From the NCBI GenBank assembly GCA_963791225.1, contig CAWBRV010000003.1, positions 1,054,001 to 1,118,000 of the forward strand: a DNA stretch of 64,000 bases, in the 5' to 3' direction. Made by a program: the position numbers and the translations under genes. The notes beneath the pieces were generated by a model that saw only the letters and a program-made list of their open reading frames with translations, ran no database searches and was not told the origin of the DNA. The stretch's first letter is position 1, and each line of letters opens with the position of its first letter. Below are positions 8,477-16,497 of this stretch, piece after piece. This DNA comes from PALSA-612 sp963791225 (GTDB lineage Bacteria > Actinomycetota > Thermoleophilia > Gaiellales > Gaiellaceae).

Positions 8477-9709
8477 ATGAGACGTGTCGTCGTGACCGGG
8501 CTCGGGGCCGTGACGCCGGTCGGCAACGACATGCGGTCGACGTGGGAGTCCGCCGTCGGGGGGCGGAGCGGCATCGACTTCATCCAGTCGTTCGACACGA
8601 GCGACTTCCCCGTCCGCATCGCCGCCGAGGTCAAGGACTTCGACCCGACCATGGTCGCCTCGGTCAAGGAGGTGCGGAAGCTCGACCGCAACGTCCTGCT
8701 CGCCCTCGCGGCGGCGACGGAAGCGGTCGGCGACGCCGGCCTCGACGGCGCCTACGAGCCGGAGCGCGTCGGCATCCTCTTCGGCACCGCGATCGGCGGC
8801 TTCCTCGGGATGATGGAGCAGCACGACGTGCTGCGTGAGCGCGGGCCGAGTCGTGTCGTGCCGACGTTCCTGCCGAGCGTGCTCCCGGACGCTGCCTCGG
8901 GCCAGCTGGCCATCTCGCTCGGGTTCCGTGGCCCGAACTACGCGCCCGTCTCGGCCTGCGCGACCGGGTCGACCGCCGTCGGAGAGAGCGCGGAGATCAT
9001 CAAGCGTGGCGACGCGGACGCGATCCTCGCGGGCGGCGCCGAGGCGTGCATGCACCCTCTGATCCTGGCCGGCTTCTGCGCGATGCGAGGTCTCGTCGCC
9101 GAGGACGAGTACCCGCCTCGCGCCTCGCGCCCGTTCGACGCGACGCGCGCCGGCTTCGTCATGGGCGAAGGCGCCTGCGTGCTCGTGCTCGAGGAGTTCG
9201 AGGCCGCGCGCCGCCGCGGGGCCCGGATCTACGCCGAGATCATCGGCTACGGCGCCTCGAACGACGCTCACCACATGGCGCAGCCCGAGCCGGAGGCGAC
9301 CGGCGTCGCGAACATGATGCGCGTCGCGCTCGAGCGCAACGGCATCGTCCCCGAGCAGGTGGGCTACATCAACGCGCACGGCACGTCGACGCCGCTCGGC
9401 GACGCCGCGGAGACGAAGGCGATCAAGGACGTGTTCGGCGACCATGCGTACAAGCTCGCCGTGTCGTCGACGAAGTCCGTGATGGGCCACTGCTTCGGGG
9501 CGGCCGGCGCGATCGAGGCGTCGATGTGCGTGCTCGCGATCCACGAGGGCGTGCTGCCGCCCACGATCAACCTGCACAACCCCGATCCGGACTGCGACCT
9601 CGACTACGTGCCGAACGAGGCCCGCGAGGCCCGCGTCGACGTGGCGCTCTCGAACGCGATGGGCCTCGGCGGCCACAACGCGTGCGTGCTGGTCGGGCGC
9701 GTCGACTGA
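8477..9709 (+). CDS. fabF: 3-oxoacyl-ACP synthase II (beta-ketoacyl synthase)
   Basis: Elongating condensing enzyme of fatty acid synthesis: it joins acyl groups to malonyl-ACP with loss of CO2. The 410-residue length fits the KAS II class. The start MRRVVVTGLGAVTPVGND is classical. The catalytic triad is visible as C161 (SACATGSTAVGE), H301 (INAHGTSTPLGD) and H338 (KSVMGHCFGAAGA). The ATG at 8477 is chosen because it opens the conserved strand; an upstream in-frame ATG would add an unconserved tail. It diverges from the ligase with 55 bp between. No acpP or other fab gene is adjacent, so it may be a secondary KAS II copy. Confidence 0.95.
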   Translation: MRRVVVTGLGAVTPVGNDMRSTWESAVGGRSGIDFIQSFDTSDFPVRIAAEVKDFDPTMVASVKEVRKLDRNVLLALAAATEAVGDAGLDGAYEPERVGILFGTAIGGFLGMMEQHDVLRERGPSRVVPTFLPSVLPDAASGQLAISLGFRGPNYAPVSACATGSTAVGESAEIIKRGDADAILAGGAEACMHPLILAGFCAMRGLVAEDEYPPRASRPFDATRAGFVMGEGACVLVLEEFEAARRRGARIYAEIIGYGASNDAHHMAQPEPEATGVANMMRVALERNGIVPEQVGYINAHGTSTPLGDAAETKAIKDVFGDHAYKLAVSSTKSVMGHCFGAAGAIEASMCVLAIHEGVLPPTINLHNPDPDCDLDYVPNEAREARVDVALSNAMGLGGHNACVLVGRVD

Positions 9710-9727
9710 GTCGCGCCGCCAGGCGGC

Positions 9728-10387
9728 CTAGCCTGGGTCGAGCGAGGCGACTGCGTCGAGCGTGAGGTCGGAGATCGACGGGAGCACGACGTCGGCGAGC
9801 CCCAGCGCCTCGTCGCCGGGCGGGAAGCTCGCGTTCGGGATCGCGATCGCGTGCATCCCGGCCGCCTTCGCGGAGCGGATGCCGGCGTGGGAATCCTCGA
9901 CCGCGACGCAGAGCTCGGCCGGGACGGTCAGGCGGCGCGCCGCCTCGAGATACACGTCGGGGGCCGGCTTGCCTCTCGCGACCTCCTCCGACGAGACCGT
10001 GGTTCGAAAGAACCCGGTCAGCCCGGACAGCTCGAGGGCGGCATCGATCAGGGGGCGGTTGGACGACGACGCGAGGCCGAGCGGCCAGCGCGCCGCCAAC
10101 CGCTGGACCGCCTCGCAAGCACCGACGATCAACGGCAGCTGCTCCCGGTAGCGCGCCTCCATCAGCCGCACGATGTCGGCGCTGATCGCCTCGGGCGTCC
10201 CGGGCACGCCGAGCTCCTCGCTCAGGTACCGAGACCACTCGGGCGCGCTCATCCCCATCATCGCGCGCTGCGCCACCTCGTCGTAGCGCCCGCCCTGCTC
10301 GACGACGTAGCGGCCGCGCACCTCGTCCCAGACCTCCTCCGTCTGGAGGATCACCCCGTCCAGGTCGAACACGACCGCGCCGATCAC
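9728..10387 (-). CDS. HAD-family hydrolase, beta-phosphoglucomutase/phosphatase type
   Basis: A 219-residue HAD subfamily I enzyme. Motif I is VVFDLDGVILQTE with the nucleophile and acid/base aspartates. Motif II is LASSSN, motif III lies in ARGKPAPDVYLEAARRL, and motif IV is CVAVEDSHAGIRSAKAAGM. The cap helices are of the small C1 type seen in phosphoglycolate phosphatase and beta-phosphoglucomutase. The GTG at 10387 overlaps the stop of the flavin reductase gene (GTGA), so it is the third gene of a pdxH-led operon. Given the context, a phosphorylated cofactor such as FMN or PLP could be its substrate; that is inference. Confidence 0.9.
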   Translation of the reverse strand: MIGAVVFDLDGVILQTEEVWDEVRGRYVVEQGGRYDEVAQRAMMGMSAPEWSRYLSEELGVPGTPEAISADIVRLMEARYREQLPLIVGACEAVQRLAARWPLGLASSSNRPLIDAALELSGLTGFFRTTVSSEEVARGKPAPDVYLEAARRLTVPAELCVAVEDSHAGIRSAKAAGMHAIAIPNASFPPGDEALGLADVVLPSISDLTLDAVASLDPG

Positions 10388-10857
10388 AGCGTGCGGTAGC
10401 CGCCCTCGTGATGGACGAGCGGAGGAGCGGCGGTGCCGAGTCGCACCGACTCGACCTCGCCGACGAAGAACGAGTGGTCGCCGACCTCGTGCTCGGCCGC
10501 GAGCCGGCACTCGAGCCAGCCGAGCGCCCCGACGAGCAGCGGTGCGCCGCGGGCGCCATCCTCGGTCGCGATGCCGCTCCACATGCCGATCGGCGGGACG
10601 CCTCGCGCGAAGTGCTGCGCCAGCCACTCCTGTCCGCCGGCGAGCAGGCTCGCCGCGAATCCTCCGGCCTCGCGGAGCAGCTCGTGCATCGCCGTCTCGC
10701 GGCCGATCGAGACCCCGACGAGCGGGGGCTCGAGCGACAGCGACACGAGCGACGAGACGGTGAGGCCGAGCCTGTCGCTCCCGGTGTCGACGGTCAGAAC
10801 GGCCACGCTCGCCGGAGCACGCCGCATGAGCGAGCGAAGCTCGTCCCCCGTGGTCAC
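10384..10857 (-). CDS. flavin reductase-like domain protein
   Basis: A 157-residue flavin-binding protein of the HpaC/flavin reductase split-barrel family. It shows the start SLMRRAPASVAVLTVDTG, then LGLTVSSLVSLSLEPPLVGVSI (about residues 31-52), the classical FMN-binding strand and loop. GGFAASLLAGGQEWLAQHFA and GDHSFFVGEVESVRLG follow. Members reduce FMN with NAD(P)H or supply reduced flavin to an oxygenase. It starts with GTG at 10857, overlapping the pdxH stop by 4 bases, and its own stop overlaps the HAD start, so the three genes are translationally coupled. Confidence 0.9.
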   Translation of the reverse strand: MTTGDELRSLMRRAPASVAVLTVDTGSDRLGLTVSSLVSLSLEPPLVGVSIGRETAMHELLREAGGFAASLLAGGQEWLAQHFARGVPPIGMWSGIATEDGARGAPLLVGALGWLECRLAAEHEVGDHSFFVGEVESVRLGTAAPPLVHHEGGYRTL

Positions 10858-11474
10858 GGCGACAGCCGCTCGATCGCCCAGCCGTCGCCCTCGGGCCGGT
10901 AGCGGAAGCGGTCGTGGAGCCGATCGTCGCGGTGCTGCCAGAACTCGTACAGCGTCGGCTCGATCGCGAACCCGCCCCAGATTTCCGGTCGCGGCACCTC
11001 GCCTTCGCCGAACTGCGCGCGCAGGCGATCGACCCTCTCCTCGAGCTCGCGGCGGTCGGCGACGACCTCGCTCTGCCGCGACGCGCTCGCCGAGAGCTGC
11101 GCCCCGTACGGCCGCGAGTCGAAGTAGCGGTCGGACTCGCCGAGCGGCACGCGCTCGACGGGCCCCTCGACCCGGACCTGCCGTCCCAGCTCGTGCCAGT
11201 AGAAGCAGAGCGCCGCCCGAGGGTTCGCCTGGAGCTCGTGACCCTTGCGGCTCTCATAGCCGGTGTAGAAAAGGAACCCCTGCTCGTCGGCGCTCTTCAG
11301 GAGCACGAAGCGCACGGACGGGCTCCCGTCCGGCGTTGCCGTGGCCATGGCGACCGCGTTCGCCTGCACCGCGCCCGCCGCCCACGCTGCCTCGTACCAG
11401 GCGTGGAACTGGCGCAGGGGGTCGGGATCGAGGTCGTTCCGGCGCAGCGGCTGGGCGTGAGGCTCGTGGTCCAC
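10854..11474 (-). CDS. pdxH: pyridoxamine 5'-phosphate oxidase
   Basis: FMN enzyme that oxidises pyridoxamine or pyridoxine phosphate to pyridoxal phosphate. The 206-residue length is typical. Visible landmarks are AVAMATATPDGSPSVRFVLLK (about 41-61), GFLFYTGYESRKGHEL (66-81), ALCFYWHELGRQVRVEGPVER and RPEIWGGFAIEPTLYEFWQ near the C-terminus. The final RFRYRPEGDGWAIERLSP is the family's PLP-contact end. GTG at 11474 is used, as no nearer ATG fits. It leads an operon with flavin reductase and HAD genes and diverges from the CrtC-like gene with only 19 bp between. Confidence 0.95.
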   Translation of the reverse strand: MDHEPHAQPLRRNDLDPDPLRQFHAWYEAAWAAGAVQANAVAMATATPDGSPSVRFVLLKSADEQGFLFYTGYESRKGHELQANPRAALCFYWHELGRQVRVEGPVERVPLGESDRYFDSRPYGAQLSASASRQSEVVADRRELEERVDRLRAQFGEGEVPRPEIWGGFAIEPTLYEFWQHRDDRLHDRFRYRPEGDGWAIERLSP

Positions 11475-11493
11475 GGCTCGTAGTATCGAGAAC

Positions 11494-12426
11494 GTGCGCC
11501 TCCTTGCGGTGCTGGTGTCCGCCGTCGCCCTCGCCGCGGGTGCCGTGGCCGCGACTCCGACACTCCACTTCCCCCGGGACCACTACGGCCACGACGCCGG
11601 GATCGAGTGGTGGTACGTCACCGCGTACGTGGTCGGCAGCGACGGCCACCACTACTCCGTGTTCTTCACCGTCTTCAAGCGCGGCTCGATCCTGCTGCCC
11701 GTGAGCCAGGTCGTGAACCTCGATACCGGCGCCCGGGTCGGCCACACCGAGCAGGCGGTCGCCTTCCGGATCGGCTCGACCGCCCTCGACCTTCGCCGAC
11801 CGACCGCCGAGCTGGCGTACACCGCCGCGGCGAACACCTGGCTCTTTCATGCTTCGGACGCTGCCTACTCGCTGACGATGACCGCGAAGCCGCAGAAGCC
11901 TTACGTCCTCCACGGTGGCGGCACAGGTGTCATCCCGCAAGGCTCCGCCGTCAGCCGGTACTACTCGTCGACGCGAATGGCCGCGGCCGGCACGATCAGG
12001 CGCGACACGCACGCGATCCACTTCTCCGGCACCGCCTGGCTCGACCACCAGTGGGGCAACTTCACGAACGATCCGAGCGCGAGCCACTGGGACTGGTTCT
12101 CCTGCCGGTTCGCCGACCGGACGGAGCTGATGCTCTACCGGTTCCGCGACGGACACGCGACCGGCACTGCCGTCGACCGCGCCGGCCACGGGCGACTCGT
12201 CACCGCGTTCACCGCCGTGCCGGGAACGCGTGCCTACCGGGCCGCCGGACGGAGCTGGCCGCTCGACTGGAAGGTCACCGTCCCGTCCGAGCACCTCTCC
12301 GTCAAACTCCGTGCGATGGTGCCCGACCAGCTCTTCCGCAGTGTTCTCCTGCCGACCTTCTGGGAGGGCGCGGTGACGGCGACCGGGACGAAGAGCGGCG
12401 TCTGCTTCGTTGAGGAGACCAGCTGA
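11494..12426 (+). CDS. secreted CrtC/lipocalin-like protein
   Basis: A 310-residue protein related to the hydroxyneurosporene synthase (CrtC) fold, a double lipocalin. A signal peptide covers residues 1 to about 20. The mature part begins LHFPRDHYGHDAGIEWWYVTAYVVG, the typical CrtC-family start. HFSGTAWLDHQWGNF (about 181-195) is the conserved DHQWG stretch. Many members are annotated as predicted secreted hydrolases with unknown substrate. GTG at 11494 is the start. It overlaps the F420-type oxidoreductase gene (TGATG), so the two are co-translated. No carotenoid genes are nearby, so a carotenoid role is not supported. Confidence 0.85.
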   Translation: MRLLAVLVSAVALAAGAVAATPTLHFPRDHYGHDAGIEWWYVTAYVVGSDGHHYSVFFTVFKRGSILLPVSQVVNLDTGARVGHTEQAVAFRIGSTALDLRRPTAELAYTAAANTWLFHASDAAYSLTMTAKPQKPYVLHGGGTGVIPQGSAVSRYYSSTRMAAAGTIRRDTHAIHFSGTAWLDHQWGNFTNDPSASHWDWFSCRFADRTELMLYRFRDGHATGTAVDRAGHGRLVTAFTAVPGTRAYRAAGRSWPLDWKVTVPSEHLSVKLRAMVPDQLFRSVLLPTFWEGAVTATGTKSGVCFVEETS

Positions 12427-13298
12427 TGGAGCTCGGACGGATCGGTGTCTGGCTCGGACCGCTCAGCCTGCAGGCGGCGGCCGAGACGCGCGAGTTCGCG
12501 CCCGAGCTCGAGGAGCTCGGCTACGGCGCGATCTGGTTTGGCGAGGGCGTCGGGACGAAGGAGTGCTTCACGCAGGCCGCGACGCTGCTCGCGTTCACGG
12601 AGCGGGCCGTCGTCGCCACGGGTATCGCCAACATCTACGCCCGCGACCCGATGGCGACGGTGAACGGCGCCCGGACGCTCGCGGACGCGTACCCCGGCCG
12701 CTTCCTGCTCGGGATCGGCGTCAGCCACGCGCCGAGCGTCGCGAGCCGCGGCCACCAGTACGCGAAGCCGCTCGGGACGATGGGCGCCTACCTGGACGCG
12801 ATGGACGAGGCCGCTTTTCGCGGCGTCGAGCCTGCCGAGCCCGCGCCGTGCGTGCTCGCGGCCCTCGGCCCGAAGATGCTGCAGCTGGCCGCCGCGCGCA
12901 CGCGCGGAGCGCACCCCTACTTCACGCCGCCGGAGCACACCGCGATGGCCCGCGAGGTGATGGGGGACGGGCCGCTGCTCCTGCCCGAGCAGGCATTCGT
13001 GCTCGAGACGGACGCGGCCGTCGCGCGTGCGAAGGGCCGCGAGCACATGGGCTACTACCTCGTGCTCGACAACTACCGGCGCAACCTGCTTCGGCTGGGC
13101 TTCGCCGAGAACGAGCTCGACGACGGCGGCAGCGACCGGCTCGTCGATGCGATCGTGGCCTGGGGGGACGTCGACGCCGTCCGCGACCGGGTCGCGGCCC
13201 ATCTCGCCGCCGGTGCCGACCACGTCTGCGTCCAGGCGATCGGCGACGACCCGCTCGACGAGCTGCGTCGCGTGGCACCAGCGCTCCGCGAGCTTTGA
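12426..13298 (+). CDS. LLM-class F420-dependent oxidoreductase
   Basis: A 290-residue luciferase-like TIM-barrel protein, of the branch that usually uses coenzyme F420. It begins GRIGVWLGPLSLQAAAETREFAPELEELGYGAIWFGE, then RAVVATGIANIYARDP and RTLADAYPGRFLLGIGVSHAP (about 80-100). ADHVCVQAIGDDPLDELRRVAPAL closes the barrel. The ATG at 12426 overlaps the previous gene's stop, pointing to a shared transcript with the secreted CrtC-like protein. Substrate unknown. F420 use is inferred from the subfamily pattern, not proven here. Confidence 0.9.
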   Translation: MELGRIGVWLGPLSLQAAAETREFAPELEELGYGAIWFGEGVGTKECFTQAATLLAFTERAVVATGIANIYARDPMATVNGARTLADAYPGRFLLGIGVSHAPSVASRGHQYAKPLGTMGAYLDAMDEAAFRGVEPAEPAPCVLAALGPKMLQLAAARTRGAHPYFTPPEHTAMAREVMGDGPLLLPEQAFVLETDAAVARAKGREHMGYYLVLDNYRRNLLRLGFAENELDDGGSDRLVDAIVAWGDVDAVRDRVAAHLAAGADHVCVQAIGDDPLDELRRVAPALREL

Positions 13299-13355
13299 GC
13301 TCCGTGAGCCCTGAATTGGGCGAGCTCTGACCGGGCGCGCCGTCAGCATGGCGGC

Positions 13356-13784
13356 GTGCGCACTACGCTTCCCGCCGCGGCCCTCGGCCGACACGTCGAC
13401 GAGCTCTGCGCGCGCCACGGCATCGTCCGCCTCGACGGCTCGCGCGGTCGAGCCGAGGTGCACCGGCGGAACGGGAGGCGAACCGTTGCCATCCGCGTGC
13501 CGCCCGTCCGCGGCCAGGTCACGTACTTCGTGGCGCTGCACGAGATCGGCCACCTGATCGGCCCGGGCCGGTCCGGCACGCGGCTCGAGAAGGAGGCCGC
13601 GGCCTGGCGTTTCGCACTCCACGTGGCGCTCGTCGAGCCGACGGACGCCTGCCGCCGCCGCATCGGCAAGCGGCTCCGTTCCTACGTCATCTGGGCGGAG
13701 GCGCGCCAGCACCGCCGCCGTCCGCCGGTGTTGCCGCCGCCCGGGGCGCCGTTCTGGTCGCTGCTTCGTGTTCTCGAGGCGTAG
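13356..13784 (+). CDS. small HExxH metallopeptidase-like protein (minigluzincin type)
   Basis: A 142-residue protein with a zinc-protease motif FVALHEIGHLIGPG (H62, E63, H66), followed about 16 residues later by RLEKEAAAWRFAL. A downstream glutamate of that kind is the third zinc ligand in ImmA/IrrE-like and related minigluzincins. The start is GTG at 13356. The C-terminus is basic (RRRIGKRLRSYVIWAEARQHRRR) and then proline-rich. No signal peptide is present, so it should act in the cytoplasm. No phage repressor or antitoxin gene is next to it. Function unknown beyond the fold guess. Confidence 0.68.
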   Translation: MRTTLPAAALGRHVDELCARHGIVRLDGSRGRAEVHRRNGRRTVAIRVPPVRGQVTYFVALHEIGHLIGPGRSGTRLEKEAAAWRFALHVALVEPTDACRRRIGKRLRSYVIWAEARQHRRRPPVLPPPGAPFWSLLRVLEA

Positions 13785-13867
13785 AGCGGTTTCTTTGCGG
13801 CAGTCTGGCCGGTCCTGTAGTCTCGGGCGCTGAAATTCAGCAGGCACTTCCTACCGTGGAGGGAACT

Positions 13868-14695
13868 TTGGGAACGTTGAGAGGAATGAGTCGCGGGGCG
13901 CGGATCCTGCTCGCACTCGGTGTCGCCGGTGCAGCGTTCGGGATCGCGACTGTGGTCCAGGCGGCGATCCCCGACACGCACGGCTACTTGCACGGGTGCT
14001 ACCAGGTCAACAACGGCCCGGCGCCCAAGGGCACGTTGCGGTTGATCGACCCGTCGACCGGCGACGCGTGCCGGTTCTACGAGAAGCCGGCCAACTGGAA
14101 CTCGAACGGCGTCGCGGGCGTGTATGCGGTCGCCGGGCAGGTCCAGGAGGACATTCCGGGCACCGATGGGCCGATCCCGGCCGACAGCCCCAATTGGCAG
14201 TTCGTGGCGACGACCGCGACGGTGACGATCACGAACACTCAGTCCCTCCTCGCGAACATCACGGCGGGGCTGGGTGAGTGCTTCATCATCGAAGCCGGCG
14301 TCAAGCAGCCGGCCCTGTGCAACAGCGGCGTCGCGAAGCCGAAGCCGGGCGCCAAGCCGAACGTGGAGCCGTCGTTCCGCGAGTTCGGGTACGGCGTCTG
14401 CTTCCAGCAGGCCGTCGGCGAGCAGGAGCAGTATCCGATCGTGAACATGAACCAGTTCACGGGCGGCAACAACTCCAACTACAACGCCGCCTCGTACGAG
14501 TTCGGCGAGCAGGACTACACCGGGATCGGTGTGGCTGCGCCGGGAGCCGGCACGTACAACGTCGGCTACTGCGTCCAGAACTACGGCGACGAGGACCTGG
14601 GCGACAACAACTGGGCCAACGGCTATGTCGAGGTCGTGGACGGTCTCCCGAACACGGGCGGCGTCTCGCAGGACACCTCGCGTCAGGGCGACTAG
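13868..14695 (+). CDS. secreted protein with cysteine pairs, unknown function
   Basis: A 275-residue exported protein. A signal peptide (GARILLALGVAGAAFGIATVVQA) is followed by IPDTHGYLHGCYQVNN and GTLRLIDPSTGDACRFYEKP. This looks like the C-Y-Q / L-R-L-I-D-x-C pattern seen in many short actinobacterial exported or collagen-like proteins. The rest is a threonine- and asparagine-rich beta domain (WQFVATTATVTITNTQSL; NVGYCVQNYGDEDLGDNNW). TTG at 13868 is preferred because GGAGG lies 5 bases upstream; the in-frame ATG at 13886 has its purine tract touching it. The end, TGGVSQDTSRQGD, is hydrophilic without an anchor. Confidence 0.75.
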   Translation: MGTLRGMSRGARILLALGVAGAAFGIATVVQAAIPDTHGYLHGCYQVNNGPAPKGTLRLIDPSTGDACRFYEKPANWNSNGVAGVYAVAGQVQEDIPGTDGPIPADSPNWQFVATTATVTITNTQSLLANITAGLGECFIIEAGVKQPALCNSGVAKPKPGAKPNVEPSFREFGYGVCFQQAVGEQEQYPIVNMNQFTGGNNSNYNAASYEFGEQDYTGIGVAAPGAGTYNVGYCVQNYGDEDLGDNNWANGYVEVVDGLPNTGGVSQDTSRQGD

Positions 14696-14720
14696 CTCAG
14701 GCTGACCGCAACATGCTGTT

Positions 14721-14748
14721 CGAGGAGCCGGATTCGTCCGGCTCCTCG
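14721..14748 (+). terminator. intrinsic terminator-like hairpin
   Basis: A perfect 12-bp inverted repeat (CGAGGAGCCGGA and its complement) around a TTCG tetraloop, starting 25 bp after the secreted-protein stop. It is followed by CATTTCC rather than a long T run. It lies between convergent genes and may serve both. Confidence 0.75.
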
Positions 14749-14762
14749 CATTTCCGGCCCGG

Positions 14763-15365
14763 CTACTCGGCGTGGACGGCGTTGCTGCCGTAGACCCGCG
14801 AGTACGCCGCCTCGAGCGCGTCGATGTCGACGACGTTGAGGCTGATGCCGGTGCCGAGCAGCGAGCGAAGCTCCTCGGCTGCGAGGACGTCGGTGGGGTC
14901 GGCCAGGCCGACCAGCAGGAGACGGTCGGGGAGGAACCTGATCGGCAGCGCCTGCAGGCGGCGCGCCGCGTCCTCGGGGAGGAGCAGCGCAGCTTCCTTC
15001 TCGATCTCGGTCTGCGTCAGGTCGAGGAAGGGGATGTCGTACTGCTCGGCGAGCGCCTTCGCGATGTCGACGCTCGAGACCCAGCCCCACTCGACCAGGA
15101 TCTCGCCCAAGCGTCGCGGCGACCGCTCCTTCTCTGTCAGAGCGATCTCGAGCTGCTCGGGATCGATCGCGCCGACCCGACGGAGCAGCGTTCCCAGCGG
15201 AACCCAGGCGTCTTTCGTCTCGTCCACCAGAGTTCTTATCGGCGGCTGGGCGCTGGAGTTGAGCGCGGATTGTCCGACAGGTTCACTCTCTATCGTGCGT
15301 AGCTCGATGCCGCCGCGGTCGATAGGTCGAGTGAGCGTGCAAGGAGCGTCAACGAACTGCGGCAC
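14763..15365 (-). CDS. orphan MshEN (GspE N-terminal) domain protein
   Basis: A 200-residue protein that is essentially one type II secretion/type IV pilus ATPase N-terminal domain. The core is PLGTLLRRVGAIDPEQLEIALTEKE, then RRLGEILVEWGWVSSVDIAKALAEQYDIPFLDL (about residues 84-116). This is the RLG-x2-L-x(n)-L-x3-L-x2-Q pattern of MshEN domains. The tail covers DAARRLQALPIRFLPDRLLLVGLADPTD. Some MshEN domains bind cyclic di-GMP; binding here is inference. There is no ATPase domain and no pilus gene nearby. GTG at 15363-15365 is the start; the first 50 residues look disordered and the true start may be internal. Confidence 0.82.
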   Translation of the reverse strand: MPQFVDAPCTLTRPIDRGGIELRTIESEPVGQSALNSSAQPPIRTLVDETKDAWVPLGTLLRRVGAIDPEQLEIALTEKERSPRRLGEILVEWGWVSSVDIAKALAEQYDIPFLDLTQTEIEKEAALLLPEDAARRLQALPIRFLPDRLLLVGLADPTDVLAAEELRSLLGTGISLNVVDIDALEAAYSRVYGSNAVHAE

Positions 15366-15518
15366 CGAGCGCCTCCTGCGCGACTGTGCTCTCGTCGGTC
15401 GGATGATCGAGGCCGAGCGTCTGCCTGCGCAGCTGCGCCTCGGGCATCAGCTCGGCCTCGGGCTCGTGCGGCAACTCGGGCTCGAGCCTCCGCAGCCGCG
15501 CCGGTCCGGCCGGCGGTA

Positions 15519-16436
15519 GTGCCCGCCGCGGAGTGGCGCGCCGAGGTCGTGGTCGACGCGGCGCTCGCCCGGCGGCTTGTTCGGGAGCAGTTCCCCGAGC
15601 TCGAGCTTCGCTCGCTCGAGCCGCTGGGTGAGGGTTGGGACAACTCCGTCTGGCTCGTGGACGGGCAGTGGGTGTTCCGGTTCCCGCGGCGTCAGATCGC
15701 CGTTCCGGCCGTTGCCCGGCAGGTCGAGATGCTGCCGATGCTGGCGCCGCTCCTGCCGTTGCCGATCCCTCAGCCGGCCTTCGTCGGCCGGCCGGGCGGC
15801 GGCTTCCCGTGGCCGTTCTTCGGGGCTCCGCTGCTGCCCGGACGGGAGGCCGCTCGAGCTGCGCCGACTGACGACGAGCGGGTGCGCGCCGCGCGGCCGC
15901 TGGGTGAGTTCCTGCGCACGCTGCATGCGCCGGTGCTGCTCGAACTCGGCGGTGTCGACGCGCTGCCGGTCGACCCGATGGGTCGCGGGGACATGGCGAA
16001 ACGCGTGCGGATGACGCGCGAGCGCCTCGTCGAGCTGCGTGACGCAGGGCTCTGGGAGGCGCCGCCCGAGGTCGAGGCATTCCTCTCGGAGGCGGCCTCG
16101 CTGCCGCCGCCGACGGGAAGGGCAGTGGCTCACGGTGACCTCCACCTGCGGCATGTGCTCCTCACGGAGGACGGGATGCCGGCCGCCGTGATCGACTGGG
16201 ACGACCTCTGTGTCGGCGACCCTGCGATCGACCTCGTCCTGTACTGGAGCTTCCTCCCGCCCGTAGCTCGGGCAGACTTCCTCGCGGCCTATCCGGTGGG
16301 CGACGAGCAGCTCCTCCGCGCACGCGTGCTCTCGCTCTTTCTCTGCGGAGCGCTCGCGGTGTACGGCCGGCACGAGGGCAGGCACGACCTCGAGCTCGGC
16401 GCCGTCGCGGGGCTCGACCACACGGTCGCGGACTGA
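15519..16436 (+). CDS. aminoglycoside phosphotransferase (APH)-family kinase
   Basis: A 305-residue small-molecule kinase of the protein-kinase-like APH fold. It shows GEGWDNSVWLVDGQWVFRFPR (nucleotide strand, about 38-58), the catalytic loop VAHGDLHLRHVLL (residues around 204-216) and the metal motif VIDWDDLCVGDPAIDLVLY. The substrate could be an aminoglycoside, a sugar or choline-like compound; resistance function should not be assumed. GTG at 15519 is used. A strong hairpin just after the stop ends the transcript. Confidence 0.88.
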   Translation: MPAAEWRAEVVVDAALARRLVREQFPELELRSLEPLGEGWDNSVWLVDGQWVFRFPRRQIAVPAVARQVEMLPMLAPLLPLPIPQPAFVGRPGGGFPWPFFGAPLLPGREAARAAPTDDERVRAARPLGEFLRTLHAPVLLELGGVDALPVDPMGRGDMAKRVRMTRERLVELRDAGLWEAPPEVEAFLSEAASLPPPTGRAVAHGDLHLRHVLLTEDGMPAAVIDWDDLCVGDPAIDLVLYWSFLPPVARADFLAAYPVGDEQLLRARVLSLFLCGALAVYGRHEGRHDLELGAVAGLDHTVAD

Positions 16437-16445
16437 CGGAACAGA

Positions 16446-16470
16446 AAGGGCCCCTCAACCGGGGGCCCTT
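16446..16470. terminator. bidirectional terminator hairpin
   Basis: A 9-bp GC-rich stem (AAGGGCCCC / GGGGCCCTT) around a 7-nt loop, between the convergent stops of the APH-family kinase and the secreted protein at 16498-17061. The flanking A and T pairs make it usable on either strand. Confidence 0.8.
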
Positions 16471-16497
16471 GTCTGGCTGTGAGCGACCTGTCGGTGA

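Noticed and set aside
11494..13298. Carotenoid gene cluster based on the CrtC-like protein
   Set aside because: No crtB, crtI or other carotenoid gene is adjacent; the CrtC fold is common in secreted proteins of other function.
15519..16436. Aminoglycoside resistance gene
   Set aside because: The APH fold is clear, but the family covers many small-molecule kinases and nothing nearby supports antibiotic modification.
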